A stretch of 34,185 nucleotides of DNA from an uncultured Geobacteraceae bacterium (GTDB lineage Bacteria > Desulfobacterota > Desulfuromonadia > Geobacterales > Pseudopelobacteraceae), in the NCBI GenBank assembly GCA_903876875.1, contig CAIRBT010000133.1, positions 1-34,185 of the forward strand, given 5' to 3'. Shown one piece after another: positions 1 through 6,945 of this stretch. Both the position numbers and the translations under genes were made by a program. The stretch's first letter is position 1; each line of letters starts with the position of its first letter. The notes below the pieces were generated by a model. That model was not told where the DNA came from and searched no databases. It worked only from the letters and a program-made list of their open reading frames with translations.

Positions 1-89
1 CCAAATTCAACGCGCTGCCCATCGGGATGGATAGATTTATAGCCACCTAAGGTAATCTCTTTTAATTTCAATCTATGGTCGTCTTTCAT
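1..89 (-). CDS. AAA-type ATPase, N-terminal fragment cut by window edge
   Basis: Reading from the ATG at 89 toward base 1 gives about 29 codons beginning MKDDHRLKLKEITLGGYKSI. The pattern 'I-x-L-x-G-[YF]-K-S-I' followed by a short beta-strand is how RecF/SMC-like predicted ATPases (AAA_21/AAA_15 type) begin, just before the Walker A loop, which would lie outside the window. No Walker motif is visible, so the family call rests on this start pattern alone. It is on the same strand as the polysaccharide genes, 167 bp downstream of the GT9 gene. The GT9-ATPase gap shows no further gene. Confidence 0.5.
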   Translation of the reverse strand, partial: MKDDHRLKLKEITLGGYKSIHPDGQRVEF

Positions 90-256
90 GGCTGGTTCCC
101 GGAATCTTGATACAGATCTGAGTGTTTGAATCGATCCACAACCTCGTCACACGTTACGCAAGACTGCTCCAGTCTTTTTCCAGGAGAGTGATTTCATCTC
201 AATACGTAACAACTTGGGTTATTGAACATATTTATCATACCTTTGAAGTTTGTATT

Positions 257-1378
257 TTAGTGAATAAGTTCTGTAACAACATTGACAACTTCTGTGACCT
301 CTATCCCCTCAATACAACGCGTAGATTGGAATGAACATTTCCAGTTGCAATTAAAACAGTCCATAGTATGGGTAACTATACGGTTTTTAACTGGATCACC
401 CCATGGAACGAATCTGCCGAAATGTCCACCACCAACGAGGCCGATTGTTGGAATACCGGACGTGATACCCAAATGTAGTGCAGCAGTATCCATACTTACC
501 AAAGCACTGCACAATTGCAAACATCCGTATAGTTGCCTCAAACTGGTCATGCCGGCAATGTTGATAACATTCTCAGGTGGCTGAAACCTAGCAAGTCGAG
601 CAGCGACCTCCGTGGTAAGTTCAACATCGCCTGGTCCACCCAAAACAACAAAAACAACATTTTTTTTGATCAAATCAGCCAGTTTTTCATAATTATACGG
701 ATGCCATTTCTTAAACGACACTGATGCACCAGGAAACAGACCAATAATTGGGCGAGCTACCTTTGGCATTATGGATGAACTATATATTTTATCTGGTTCA
801 GATAACCAGACAACCGGCTTGATAACATCATCACTGCTGATAGTACAACCAAGAAACTCCAAAAAATTGGCGCTTGTTTGTAACTCATGCTGCCATGGAT
901 CCAGATCTGTAACATCCAGATATCGAGAAAAAAGAGTCTCTGGTTTTAAATGCAAAGGAAATCCGCAAGGTGGTTCATTAGCGTTACAACCAGTAATACC
1001 AAAACAGTGCCGAGGTGATAAATAGTAGATTGTCTCAAGATGCGTTGTTTGCGGTGATTTAACCGGATAGATAACCGTATCAAATTTCGGAAGGATTCTA
1101 TTTTTAGTTCTTTCCAAAAATTTTATGAGCAAACGAAATAGTTTAATTTTAAAGAAAACACTTTTTTCCAGTTTTTTCCAGAATACCAATGAATCTGTAG
1201 AAATAATGTCATTTACGTGAGGGCATAACTCTACAAGGTTTATGACTTGCTGTGTAACAGCCAGTGTAATATGTGAATCAGGATATAATTTTCGTATGTG
1301 TTGAATGGCACCGCTAAAAAGGACAACATCGCCGATGTTATCAGGTCGATATAATAATATGTTACCATAATTATTCAT
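257..1378 (-). CDS. Glycosyltransferase family 9 (heptosyltransferase-like)
   Basis: This 373-residue protein is of normal GT9 length. It starts with the family's N-terminal pattern (LLYRPDNIGDVVLFSGAIQ; compare R-x-x-x-IGDV-L), and has a C-terminal nucleotide-sugar site with 'GGPGDVELT' and 'SMDTAALHLG' (the S-D-T/S-x-x-x-H motif). It ends with a Cys-rich segment (CFNCNWKC...TRC) common in this family. GT9 enzymes are cytoplasmic and add heptose or a related sugar from an ADP-linked donor to LPS core or glycan. The sugar here cannot be told. It is AT-rich like the adjacent methyltransferase and unlike gmd/fcl, which suggests the two arrived together. It is last in the visible polysaccharide run before the ATPase fragment. 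Confidence 0.85.
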   Translation of the reverse strand: MNNYGNILLYRPDNIGDVVLFSGAIQHIRKLYPDSHITLAVTQQVINLVELCPHVNDIISTDSLVFWKKLEKSVFFKIKLFRLLIKFLERTKNRILPKFDTVIYPVKSPQTTHLETIYYLSPRHCFGITGCNANEPPCGFPLHLKPETLFSRYLDVTDLDPWQHELQTSANFLEFLGCTISSDDVIKPVVWLSEPDKIYSSSIMPKVARPIIGLFPGASVSFKKWHPYNYEKLADLIKKNVVFVVLGGPGDVELTTEVAARLARFQPPENVINIAGMTSLRQLYGCLQLCSALVSMDTAALHLGITSGIPTIGLVGGGHFGRFVPWGDPVKNRIVTHTMDCFNCNWKCSFQSTRCIEGIEVTEVVNVVTELIH

Positions 1379-1445
1379 ATCATCTACCTTTATTCATTCC
1401 TAATCATATAAATAAGCTAATAAATATTTCCGCATACTATTATAT

Positions 1446-2144
1446 CTACTTTTCGGCGACAGCACATAGTACAGGATGAAGGATCACTGGATTAAGATTT
1501 CCTGTTATACTTCTGGTATACCTTACAAATCTCCAAAACATATTTCGCTTAAAACGGAGTTTTTTAAGATGATAGTTTGTCGGATCATAATCTTCGAATC
1601 CAAAAAAACTAATCTTATTAAAGCCAGCAGTTAGTAGCACCTGCTGCAAACTATGTTCAATATATCCTACTTCGTGAGTTATATCATTATATCGGTGAAG
1701 ATGACCATCAGGTGCTTGTAAATTAGGCACTTGAATTATTACTTTACCTTTGATAGCCAGACATTCATATATGGATTTTAGAAAGCTAATAGTTGATTCT
1801 TTTTTTATATGCTCAAGTACATCAAGAAGTGTAATAACATTGAAATTGTTTTTCTTAGACATCAACCATTCTGACGTTTCATTAACTAATTCACAGTTTA
1901 AATGTAAAGATTTGCAGAATTTTACTGTACTTGGTGATATATCTATTCCTATATAATTGATATAGCCCCATTTTTTCATACAAGTAAGCATTTCACCCCT
2001 GCCTATTCCAATGTCAAGAGTTAAGCTGTTCTTGTTTTCTGGGAAATACTTTCTATAATTTAGTTCGAATTGATCGAATTTGAATTTTGCTTGTTCATAT
2101 GCTCCAAACGCATTATCTATATAATCATCATATATTTCTTTCAT
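1446..2144 (-). CDS. SAM-dependent methyltransferase, AT-rich copy 1
   Basis: A class I methyltransferase (Methyltransf_23-like) of about 232 residues. Visible are the SAM motif I (LDIGIGRGEML), an acidic strand-2 end (GIDIS) and the motif II region (VITLLDVLEH). The start is placed at the ATG at 2144 (MKEIYDDY) because AGAGGAAA lies just upstream and the paralogue at 6946-7644 aligns from the same residue; an upstream ATG at 2183 lacks this support. By eye the two proteins are about two-thirds identical over their whole length, yet this copy uses A/T-rich codons. The likely role is methylation of a sugar or glycan end in the O-antigen/EPS pathway. The substrate is unknown. Confidence 0.85.
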   Translation of the reverse strand: MKEIYDDYIDNAFGAYEQAKFKFDQFELNYRKYFPENKNSLTLDIGIGRGEMLTCMKKWGYINYIGIDISPSTVKFCKSLHLNCELVNETSEWLMSKKNNFNVITLLDVLEHIKKESTISFLKSIYECLAIKGKVIIQVPNLQAPDGHLHRYNDITHEVGYIEHSLQQVLLTAGFNKISFFGFEDYDPTNYHLKKLRFKRNMFWRFVRYTRSITGNLNPVILHPVLCAVAEK

Positions 2145-2197
2145 CTTAATTTCCTCTCGATCATATAATTTACGATAATTCATAATATAGGGTTATT

Positions 2198-3490
2198 TCA
2201 TTCACAGATAGAAGTTTTCCAGATTATCCGTGGTGAAACAGCCCCTAAACGACCATCAAAAACACCTACCCAACCAGTATTAGTAACGGTAAACGACACA
2301 GCTTGTTCAATAATTTCATATACCGTTCTATGGGGCAAATGAGCTACAACAGTAAGGGTGTAGGTACCTGGAGTCAACAGAAAACCTGGAATTATAAAAA
2401 GTGCCCGATACTTACCAGGTTCTCTTTGAAAAGCTGAATTATTAGTGGTATCGGTGTCTGCAGTGGTAAAAACAATATTTCCGTCAGAGTCAGTTACACG
2501 GACTCCCACTTGGCACCCCGTAAGTTTTCGTTCAATTTCATAGACAATTTCTATTAAAACTTCCTCATCAGCAGCAAAAGATAATAGACTACTATTCTGA
2601 GAATTATTTACCCCAATACTTATGAATTTAAACATCAAATTATTACTCATATTTTCTGGTCGAATCCAATTGCAACTTGAAGTTATACAATGCGTTTGGT
2701 AGTTCTGTAGGACGTTATGAATTGTCCCCATAGATTTAACACTACCTGCATCCAGTAATACTGCAGAAGTGCACAAACGAGAAATCGCCCCCATATTATG
2801 ACTCACAAACAAAACCGTCCGCCCTTGTTTTGTTGACACATCCTCCATTTTCCCCAAACACTTCTTCTGAAACTCCGCATCCCCTACCGCCAACACTTCA
2901 TCAACAATCAAAATCTCCGGTTCCAAATGGGCCGCTACGGCAAAAGCAAGTCGCACATACATCCCTGATGAATAGCGCTTCACCGGGGTATCCAAAAACT
3001 TTTCAACTTCGGCAAAATCGACTATTTCATCGAACTTACGCTTGATCTCCTCCCGACTCATACCCAAAATAGCACCGTTAAGATAAATATTCTCCCGCCC
3101 GGAAAGTTCGGAATGAAAACCGGTACCCACCTCAAGCAGACTGGCTATCCGGCCATTGATGGTAATACGCCCTTTGGTTGGCTCGGTAATACGGGAGAGG
3201 ATCTTCAAAAGGGTAGACTTACCGGCACCGTTACGACCAATAATACCAACCCGATCCCCCTGCTTGATCTCAAAGGAAACATCGTTGAGTGCCCAAAACT
3301 CCTCTTCCGTACGTGAGTTTGATGGAGAGTGAAGAGACAGTGGGGCTGACAGCATCTGTTTGCCACCTCTGAACAGTGACTTGGCCTTGTTGACCAGCAG
3401 GCTACTGAACAGCTGCTCCCGCTTGTCGGCCAGATGGCTCAGGATATATTTTTTGCCGAGATTTTCGACCTTGATTACCGTATCACTCAT
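2198..3490 (-). CDS. wzt: Polysaccharide ABC exporter ATPase with C-terminal glycan-recognition domain
   Basis: 430 residues. The N-terminal ABC ATPase (about 1-260) has Walker A GRNGAGKST, the teichoic/O-antigen-type signature YSSGMYVRLAFA, Walker B ILIVDEVLAVGD and the switch His in LFVSHNM. Residues about 290-430 form a beta-rich Wzt_C domain, which in characterised Wzt proteins binds the capped end of the glycan and couples it to export. It works with Wzm, encoded 86 bp upstream. Base composition changes within the gene: the ATPase half has ordinary GC, while the C-terminal half (below about 2780) is AT-rich like the downstream genes. The start at 3490 has only a weak ribosome site of its own and overlaps the stop of a 10-codon leader ORF. 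Confidence 0.93.
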   Translation of the reverse strand: MSDTVIKVENLGKKYILSHLADKREQLFSSLLVNKAKSLFRGGKQMLSAPLSLHSPSNSRTEEEFWALNDVSFEIKQGDRVGIIGRNGAGKSTLLKILSRITEPTKGRITINGRIASLLEVGTGFHSELSGRENIYLNGAILGMSREEIKRKFDEIVDFAEVEKFLDTPVKRYSSGMYVRLAFAVAAHLEPEILIVDEVLAVGDAEFQKKCLGKMEDVSTKQGRTVLFVSHNMGAISRLCTSAVLLDAGSVKSMGTIHNVLQNYQTHCITSSCNWIRPENMSNNLMFKFISIGVNNSQNSSLLSFAADEEVLIEIVYEIERKLTGCQVGVRVTDSDGNIVFTTADTDTTNNSAFQREPGKYRALFIIPGFLLTPGTYTLTVVAHLPHRTVYEIIEQAVSFTVTNTGWVGVFDGRLGAVSPRIIWKTSICE

Positions 3491-3519
3491 AATGTATCTG
3501 CCATACCCCGTTCAGACAT
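3487..3519 (-). CDS. 10-codon leader ORF coupled to wzt
   Basis: ATG at 3519 is preceded by a strong CAGGAGG ribosome site. The frame reads MSERGMADTL and stops at a TGA that overlaps the wzt ATG (ATGA). wzt itself has no comparable site, so ribosomes probably load here and re-initiate on wzt. It is too short to judge by homology; it could instead be an accident of the intergenic sequence. Confidence 0.4.
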   Translation of the reverse strand: MSERGMADTL

Positions 3520-3576
3520 ATAGTGCCTCCTGCATGACATAATCACGTAATTCTTCACGTAACGCTCTCTCTGGCC

Positions 3577-4401
3577 TTATATTATATCCGCAAAAATCCG
3601 CTCGGTCTTCCGAAAATACCAGACTCCACCCCCCAGAATCAGCAGCATCAAACCGTTAGAGAGGAGAAAACCGGGCCAGTATATCTGTGCATCTCCCCCT
3701 AAAATAGCCCATCTGAAGCCATCAATAACGCCGACCATCGGGTTTAACGAATAAAGAAGCCGCCATTTTTCCGGCACCACACTGCTGGAAAAACCGACCG
3801 GTGACACATAGAGTCCGAACTGGACAATAAACGGCACGATATAGCGAAAATCCCGGTATTTCACGTTAAGAGCCGACAGCCAGAGACTGAAACCAAGGGC
3901 GGCCACCAGTGCCTGAAAAAGAAAAAGCGGCACCAGCAAGATCTGCCAACTGGGTAAAAATCGGTACCAGGCCATCAGCACCACCAGAACTACGAAGGAG
4001 ATGAGAAAATCAACCAGACTGACGATCACCGCACTGCACGGCACAATAAGCCGGGGAAAATAGACCTTGGAAATCATATTAGAATTCGAAATCAACGAGT
4101 TACTGCTCTCCGACAGGGCATTGGCAAAAAACTGCCAGGGAAGCATGGCCGCATACACCAGAATTGCATAGGGTGCATTACCCGAAGGAAACTTGGCCAG
4201 TTTGCCAAAGATGACCGTAAAGACGATCATAGTCAACACCGGACGAATCACACTCCAGGCCACACCGATGACCGTCTGTTTATAGCGAACCAGAATATCC
4301 CGCCAGGAGAGGAAATAGAGCAGTTCACGAAAACGCCACAGATCACGCCAGTAGTGTTTCTCCCCCCTCCCCGCCTCGATTACCAGTTGATGTTCACTCA
4401 T
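3577..4401 (-). CDS. wzm: Polysaccharide ABC exporter membrane subunit
   Basis: An ABC-2 type permease of about 274 residues with six hydrophobic segments and the family entry pattern (YWRDLWRFRELLYFLSWRD, then VRYKQT-IG-AW). In O-antigen and capsule systems it forms the inner-membrane channel for the undecaprenyl-linked polymer, with Wzt as motor. I prefer the ATG at 4401 (MSEHQLV) over the ATG at 4416, because GGAAAGAG lies upstream of 4401 and nothing suitable precedes 4416. The first 39 bases of the gene and its upstream region are duplicated beyond the HEPN/MNT cassette. The ancestral order was therefore probably gmd followed directly by wzm. Confidence 0.92.
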   Translation of the reverse strand: MSEHQLVIEAGRGEKHYWRDLWRFRELLYFLSWRDILVRYKQTVIGVAWSVIRPVLTMIVFTVIFGKLAKFPSGNAPYAILVYAAMLPWQFFANALSESSNSLISNSNMISKVYFPRLIVPCSAVIVSLVDFLISFVVLVVLMAWYRFLPSWQILLVPLFLFQALVAALGFSLWLSALNVKYRDFRYIVPFIVQFGLYVSPVGFSSSVVPEKWRLLYSLNPMVGVIDGFRWAILGGDAQIYWPGFLLSNGLMLLILGGGVWYFRKTERIFADII

Positions 4402-4463
4402 GGGTACTCTTTCCATATGTATTTTAAACCAGATCGTTGGGCACGCTTTGCTCTACCCAACCT
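4363..4463. repeat. 101-bp direct repeat, copy A (wzm start region)
   Basis: Matches 5184-5284 at a constant offset of 821 bp with only 4 mismatches (4367, 4403, 4450, 4455). It covers the first codons of wzm, its ribosome site, the untranslated leader and a terminal palindrome (GTTGGGC...CCCAAC). Together with copy B it brackets the HEPN/MNT cassette. Confidence 0.95.
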
Positions 4464-4484
4464 ACGAGCTACAATCAATTTTCG

Positions 4485-4881
4485 TCAAACCTTTTTTACA
4501 GTTGCACAGACATGTACTAAAAACTTCTCTGACTCTGAAAGCATATCCGATATATCGTGAAGGTCGTCATGAATTATGGCATATCGCCCCTCAACCGCAT
4601 ATGGTGACAATTCCGTCAGTTTCTCCATAAATGGTGGAAGCTCAATTCTCTTGTTCCTGCGCGAGCTCAACAAGTTCATCAAGGTCGTGTGTTTTGGGAA
4701 ATCTAACGGAATTAAATGAGAATAAAACTTTGATGAGTTTTTCTACGCACTGTTGGATATGGAAAAGCATAATTTCCGGTGCTACATTGTTGTTACCAAT
4801 AACTTCGTGCACCAGAGCAATATCCTGTTTCGCTTTTATAATAAAAATGTTGTACTGTTCGGGAAAGACAACTTTATTCAT
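4485..4881 (-). pseudogene. HEPN-domain protein, frameshifted (toxin-like partner of MNT)
   Basis: Two adjacent frames together make one HEPN protein of about 130 residues. Frame 1 (start 4881) reads to KTHDLDELVELAQEQEN and stops at 4642; frame 2 continues with IELPPFMEKLTELSPYAVEGRYAIIHDDL to 4485. Removing one base near 4646 (GAGAATTGAG to GAGATTGAG) joins them as AQEQEIELPPF, which fits the PF05168 HEPN pattern (K-T-H-D-L-x-x-L ... Y-A-V-x-x-R-Y). An R-x4-H (RYAIIH) resembles the HEPN RNase motif. The start overlaps the MNT stop by 8 bases. As written the gene makes a truncated protein without that motif. A sequencing error is the alternative. Confidence 0.8.
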
Positions 4882-5182
4882 AAATTATTCTCCCAAAATG
4901 AGCAGCAGCATGATGGACTGAGTTTACCTGGTATTGGTAAAAATCAAACTCTTCCTGCGAACTGACTATAATATCGAATGATTTTCCAAGCCCCCGTAAT
5001 AGTTTTCGAGCACTATTCATCTCCTGTATTTTCGATGTCACCGTATCTTTTACCAGTAACAAATCGATATCGCTCTCATCGCCAGCAGTACCCGCTGCTT
5101 GACTACCAAACAGATACATTTTAGTAGGTTTGACCGGAATGAGCCGGGTAACAATTTCGTTTAATAATGTTTGACTAATCAC
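4874..5182 (-). CDS. Minimal nucleotidyltransferase (MNT), antitoxin-like
   Basis: 102 residues with the complete MNT fold signature: a short lead-in (LLNEIVTRLIPVKPTKMYLFGS), then GS-x10-D-x-D (GSQAAGTAGDESDID) holding the two metal-binding aspartates. In HEPN-MNT modules this protein modifies or neutralises the HEPN toxin (shown for MntA-HepT by AMPylation). It starts at a GTG at 5182 with GGGGATGGGG just upstream, overlapping the stop of the vestigial wzm fragment. Its catalytic motif is intact although the HEPN partner is frameshifted. Such pairs are widespread, so a housekeeping or defence role cannot be told apart from sequence. Confidence 0.88.
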   Translation of the reverse strand: MISQTLLNEIVTRLIPVKPTKMYLFGSQAAGTAGDESDIDLLLVKDTVTSKIQEMNSARKLLRGLGKSFDIIVSSQEEFDFYQYQVNSVHHAAAHFGRIIYE

Positions 5183-5222
5183 GCCCCATCCCCGCCTCGA
5201 TTACCAGTTGATGTTCACTCAT
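5175..5222 (-). pseudogene. Vestigial 5' end of wzm ahead of the MNT gene
   Basis: From the duplicated wzm ATG (5222) the frame reads MSEHQLVIEAG, identical to true wzm, then runs into cassette DNA (MGRD) and stops at 5175. Its TAG overlaps the GTG start of the MNT gene (GTGATTAG), so the stolen wzm ribosome site probably feeds ribosomes to the antitoxin-like gene. Confidence 0.75.
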
Positions 5223-5284
5223 GAGTACTCTTTCCATATGTATTTTAAACCAGATCGTTGGGCACGCTTTTCTCTGCCCAACCT
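5184..5284. repeat. 101-bp direct repeat, copy B (vestigial wzm start)
   Basis: Second copy of the repeat at 4363-4463. It lies 7 bp from the gmd stop codon, so it occupies the original position of the wzm upstream region. It retains the wzm ribosome site and start but has lost the rest of the gene. Confidence 0.95.
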
Positions 5285-5291
5285 GATTTGA

Positions 5292-6257
5292 TCATCGCCC
5301 TTTTTGTAGCTGTTCCTGAACCATCATTCGCGCTACGTCCCTCATTTTAAATGTCGCCTGCCACCCCAGCTTCTCTGCCGATTTGCCCGGATTGGCCCTG
5401 CTTACCATAATTTCCGAGGGGCGAAGCAGTGACGGGTCACTTTCCACATGCTCCCGCCAGTCGAGCCCGACACACTTGAACACTTCAGCAACAAAGTCCC
5501 GCAGGCTGTTTGTTTCTCCAGTGGCGATGACAAAATCATCAGGGGTATCCTGCTGAAGAATCAGCCACATTGCTTCCACATACTCAGGTGCCCACCCCCA
5601 GTCACGGGCGATGTCGATGTTGCCGAGCTTAAGCTTTTCAGACGCACCACCGGCGATGCGACAGGCACCCCGGACTATTTTCTGGGTAACAAAACGTTCG
5701 GGACGGAGGGGAGACTCGTGGTTAAAGAGGATGCCGGTACTGGCATAGAGGTTGTAGGCGTCTCGATAGTTGGCAATTTCCCAGAAGGCGGTTGCTTTAG
5801 CTACCGCGTAGGGGCTCCGGGGGCGGAACGGCGTTTCCTCGTCTGCCGGTACCCCGCCGGTGTTACCGAAACACTCGCTGGAACCGGCATTGTAGAGCCT
5901 GATCGGCCGTTTGAGAAAGCGAATTGCTTCAAGCAGGTTTAAGGTCCCCACACTGATACTTTCCAACGTTTCCACCGGCTGATCAAAGGAGAGCCCCACC
6001 GAACTCTGACCGGCCAGATTATAAATTTCATCGGGCTGCACCTGCACGAGCACCTGAAGGACGCTCCGAAAGTCGTTGAGTGCCATGGAATGAACAGCTA
6101 TTTCTCCACTGATACCCAGAGTTTTGAGGTTGGCAAACGAGGCCATCTGGGCATCCCGTGCCGTGCCGTGGACTTCATACCCCTTTGCCAAAAGCAATCG
6201 GGAGAGAAACGCACCATCTTGACCTGACACACCGCATATCAGAGCTTTTTTTATCAC
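5292..6257 (-). CDS. gmd: GDP-mannose 4,6-dehydratase
   Basis: An extended short-chain dehydrogenase of about 321 residues. It has the NADP-binding GVSGQDG (the 'GxTGQDG' hallmark of Gmd), the catalytic Ser/Thr region in NAGSSECFG, and Y-x3-K in SPYAVAKA. FNHESPLRPERFVTQKI and the ARDWGWAPEYVEAMW stretch are diagnostic for Gmd. It converts GDP-D-mannose to GDP-4-dehydro-6-deoxy-D-mannose, the precursor used by Fcl. I place the start at GTG 6257 because GGAGG lies 8 bases upstream and the GTGA overlaps the stop of the upstream regulator; the ATG at 6272 has no such site. It is slightly shorter than typical Gmd. A related 6-deoxy-hexulose reductase is less likely. Confidence 0.88.
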   Translation of the reverse strand: MIKKALICGVSGQDGAFLSRLLLAKGYEVHGTARDAQMASFANLKTLGISGEIAVHSMALNDFRSVLQVLVQVQPDEIYNLAGQSSVGLSFDQPVETLESISVGTLNLLEAIRFLKRPIRLYNAGSSECFGNTGGVPADEETPFRPRSPYAVAKATAFWEIANYRDAYNLYASTGILFNHESPLRPERFVTQKIVRGACRIAGGASEKLKLGNIDIARDWGWAPEYVEAMWLILQQDTPDDFVIATGETNSLRDFVAEVFKCVGLDWREHVESDPSLLRPSEIMVSRANPGKSAEKLGWQATFKMRDVARMMVQEQLQKGR

Positions 6258-6895
6258 GCTGCTGACCTCCATGAGGGTTTACGACCGCACACCTCTACCA
6301 CACCGGCAGAGAATATTCTGCCGGTACTCACCCCACGTTCCGCTAACTGCCGGGTTAAAAGCTCCCGCTGTTTCAGTGAAGAAATTACTACCGGCAGCGA
6401 CGCGATACCAGCACCTTCAGCCAGTGCCACCACCGGATGGGAGAAAAAAAGTTCGCCCCGATGATTATCATCCATAACGGCACGTAACGTCACCCCGGTT
6501 TCCTGAAGTGACAGATAGGCAATTTCGGCGACCTCGTCTACCCCACAGAAGATGACTTCGCTAACCCCTGCCATCTCCAAGCGACGGAACAGCTCCAGAT
6601 AGTCCTGCCGAGCCACGGTGTAGAGACTGGTAAAGTAGCTGAGGTGCTGATAGGCAAGACGGCTTTTTTCGGCTATGCCCTGGGGGGTGAGCAGATAGGC
6701 GTACCGGTTGCTTGGGAAGTCTTTCACCCGCACAAAGCCTTTACCAACCAGGTTTTTGAGATAGGAATTTACCAGGCCGACGGCAATGCCGAGGCGGCGG
6801 GAGAGTTCCCGCTGGGAAAGGGGCTCCTCACCGCTGATTTCAGAGAGCAGTTGGAGAGAGCGGGAGGAATCAAGTGGTTTTTTATTGCTGTTCAT
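6254..6895 (-). CDS. Winged-helix regulator of EPS locus (MarR_EPS-like) with extra C-terminal domain
   Basis: 213 residues. The first 85 or so match the pattern of the MarR-family EPS-associated regulators: SQRELSRRLGIAVGLVNSYLKNLVGKGFVRVKDF, then YAYLLTPQGIAEKSRL. Such proteins sit inside polysaccharide loci and are presumed to control them. Unlike the short (about 100 aa) family members, it carries about 110 further residues with strand-helix alternation (EVIFCGVDEVAEIAYLSLQE..VTLRAVMDD..), which looks like a Rossmann/CoA-binding-type ligand domain. A ligand such as a nucleotide sugar is possible but not shown. A perfect 15-bp palindrome overlaps the start codon. The gene ends in a GTGA overlap with gmd. 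Confidence 0.8.
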   Translation of the reverse strand: MNSNKKPLDSSRSLQLLSEISGEEPLSQRELSRRLGIAVGLVNSYLKNLVGKGFVRVKDFPSNRYAYLLTPQGIAEKSRLAYQHLSYFTSLYTVARQDYLELFRRLEMAGVSEVIFCGVDEVAEIAYLSLQETGVTLRAVMDDNHRGELFFSHPVVALAEGAGIASLPVVISSLKQRELLTRQLAERGVSTGRIFSAGVVEVCGRKPSWRSAA

Positions 6896-6904
6896 ATTAT
6901 GAAC
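6890..6904. promoter_or_regulatory. 15-bp palindrome over regulator start (candidate operator)
   Basis: GTTCATATTATGAAC is a perfect inverted repeat (two 7-bp arms, one central base) that covers the ATG at 6895. Its position fits an autoregulatory operator of the winged-helix protein. Binding is inferred only from position and symmetry. Confidence 0.45.
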
Positions 6905-6945
6905 ATACTATGGATGGTGTTCAATAGCAACAGTAATCACTCCAT

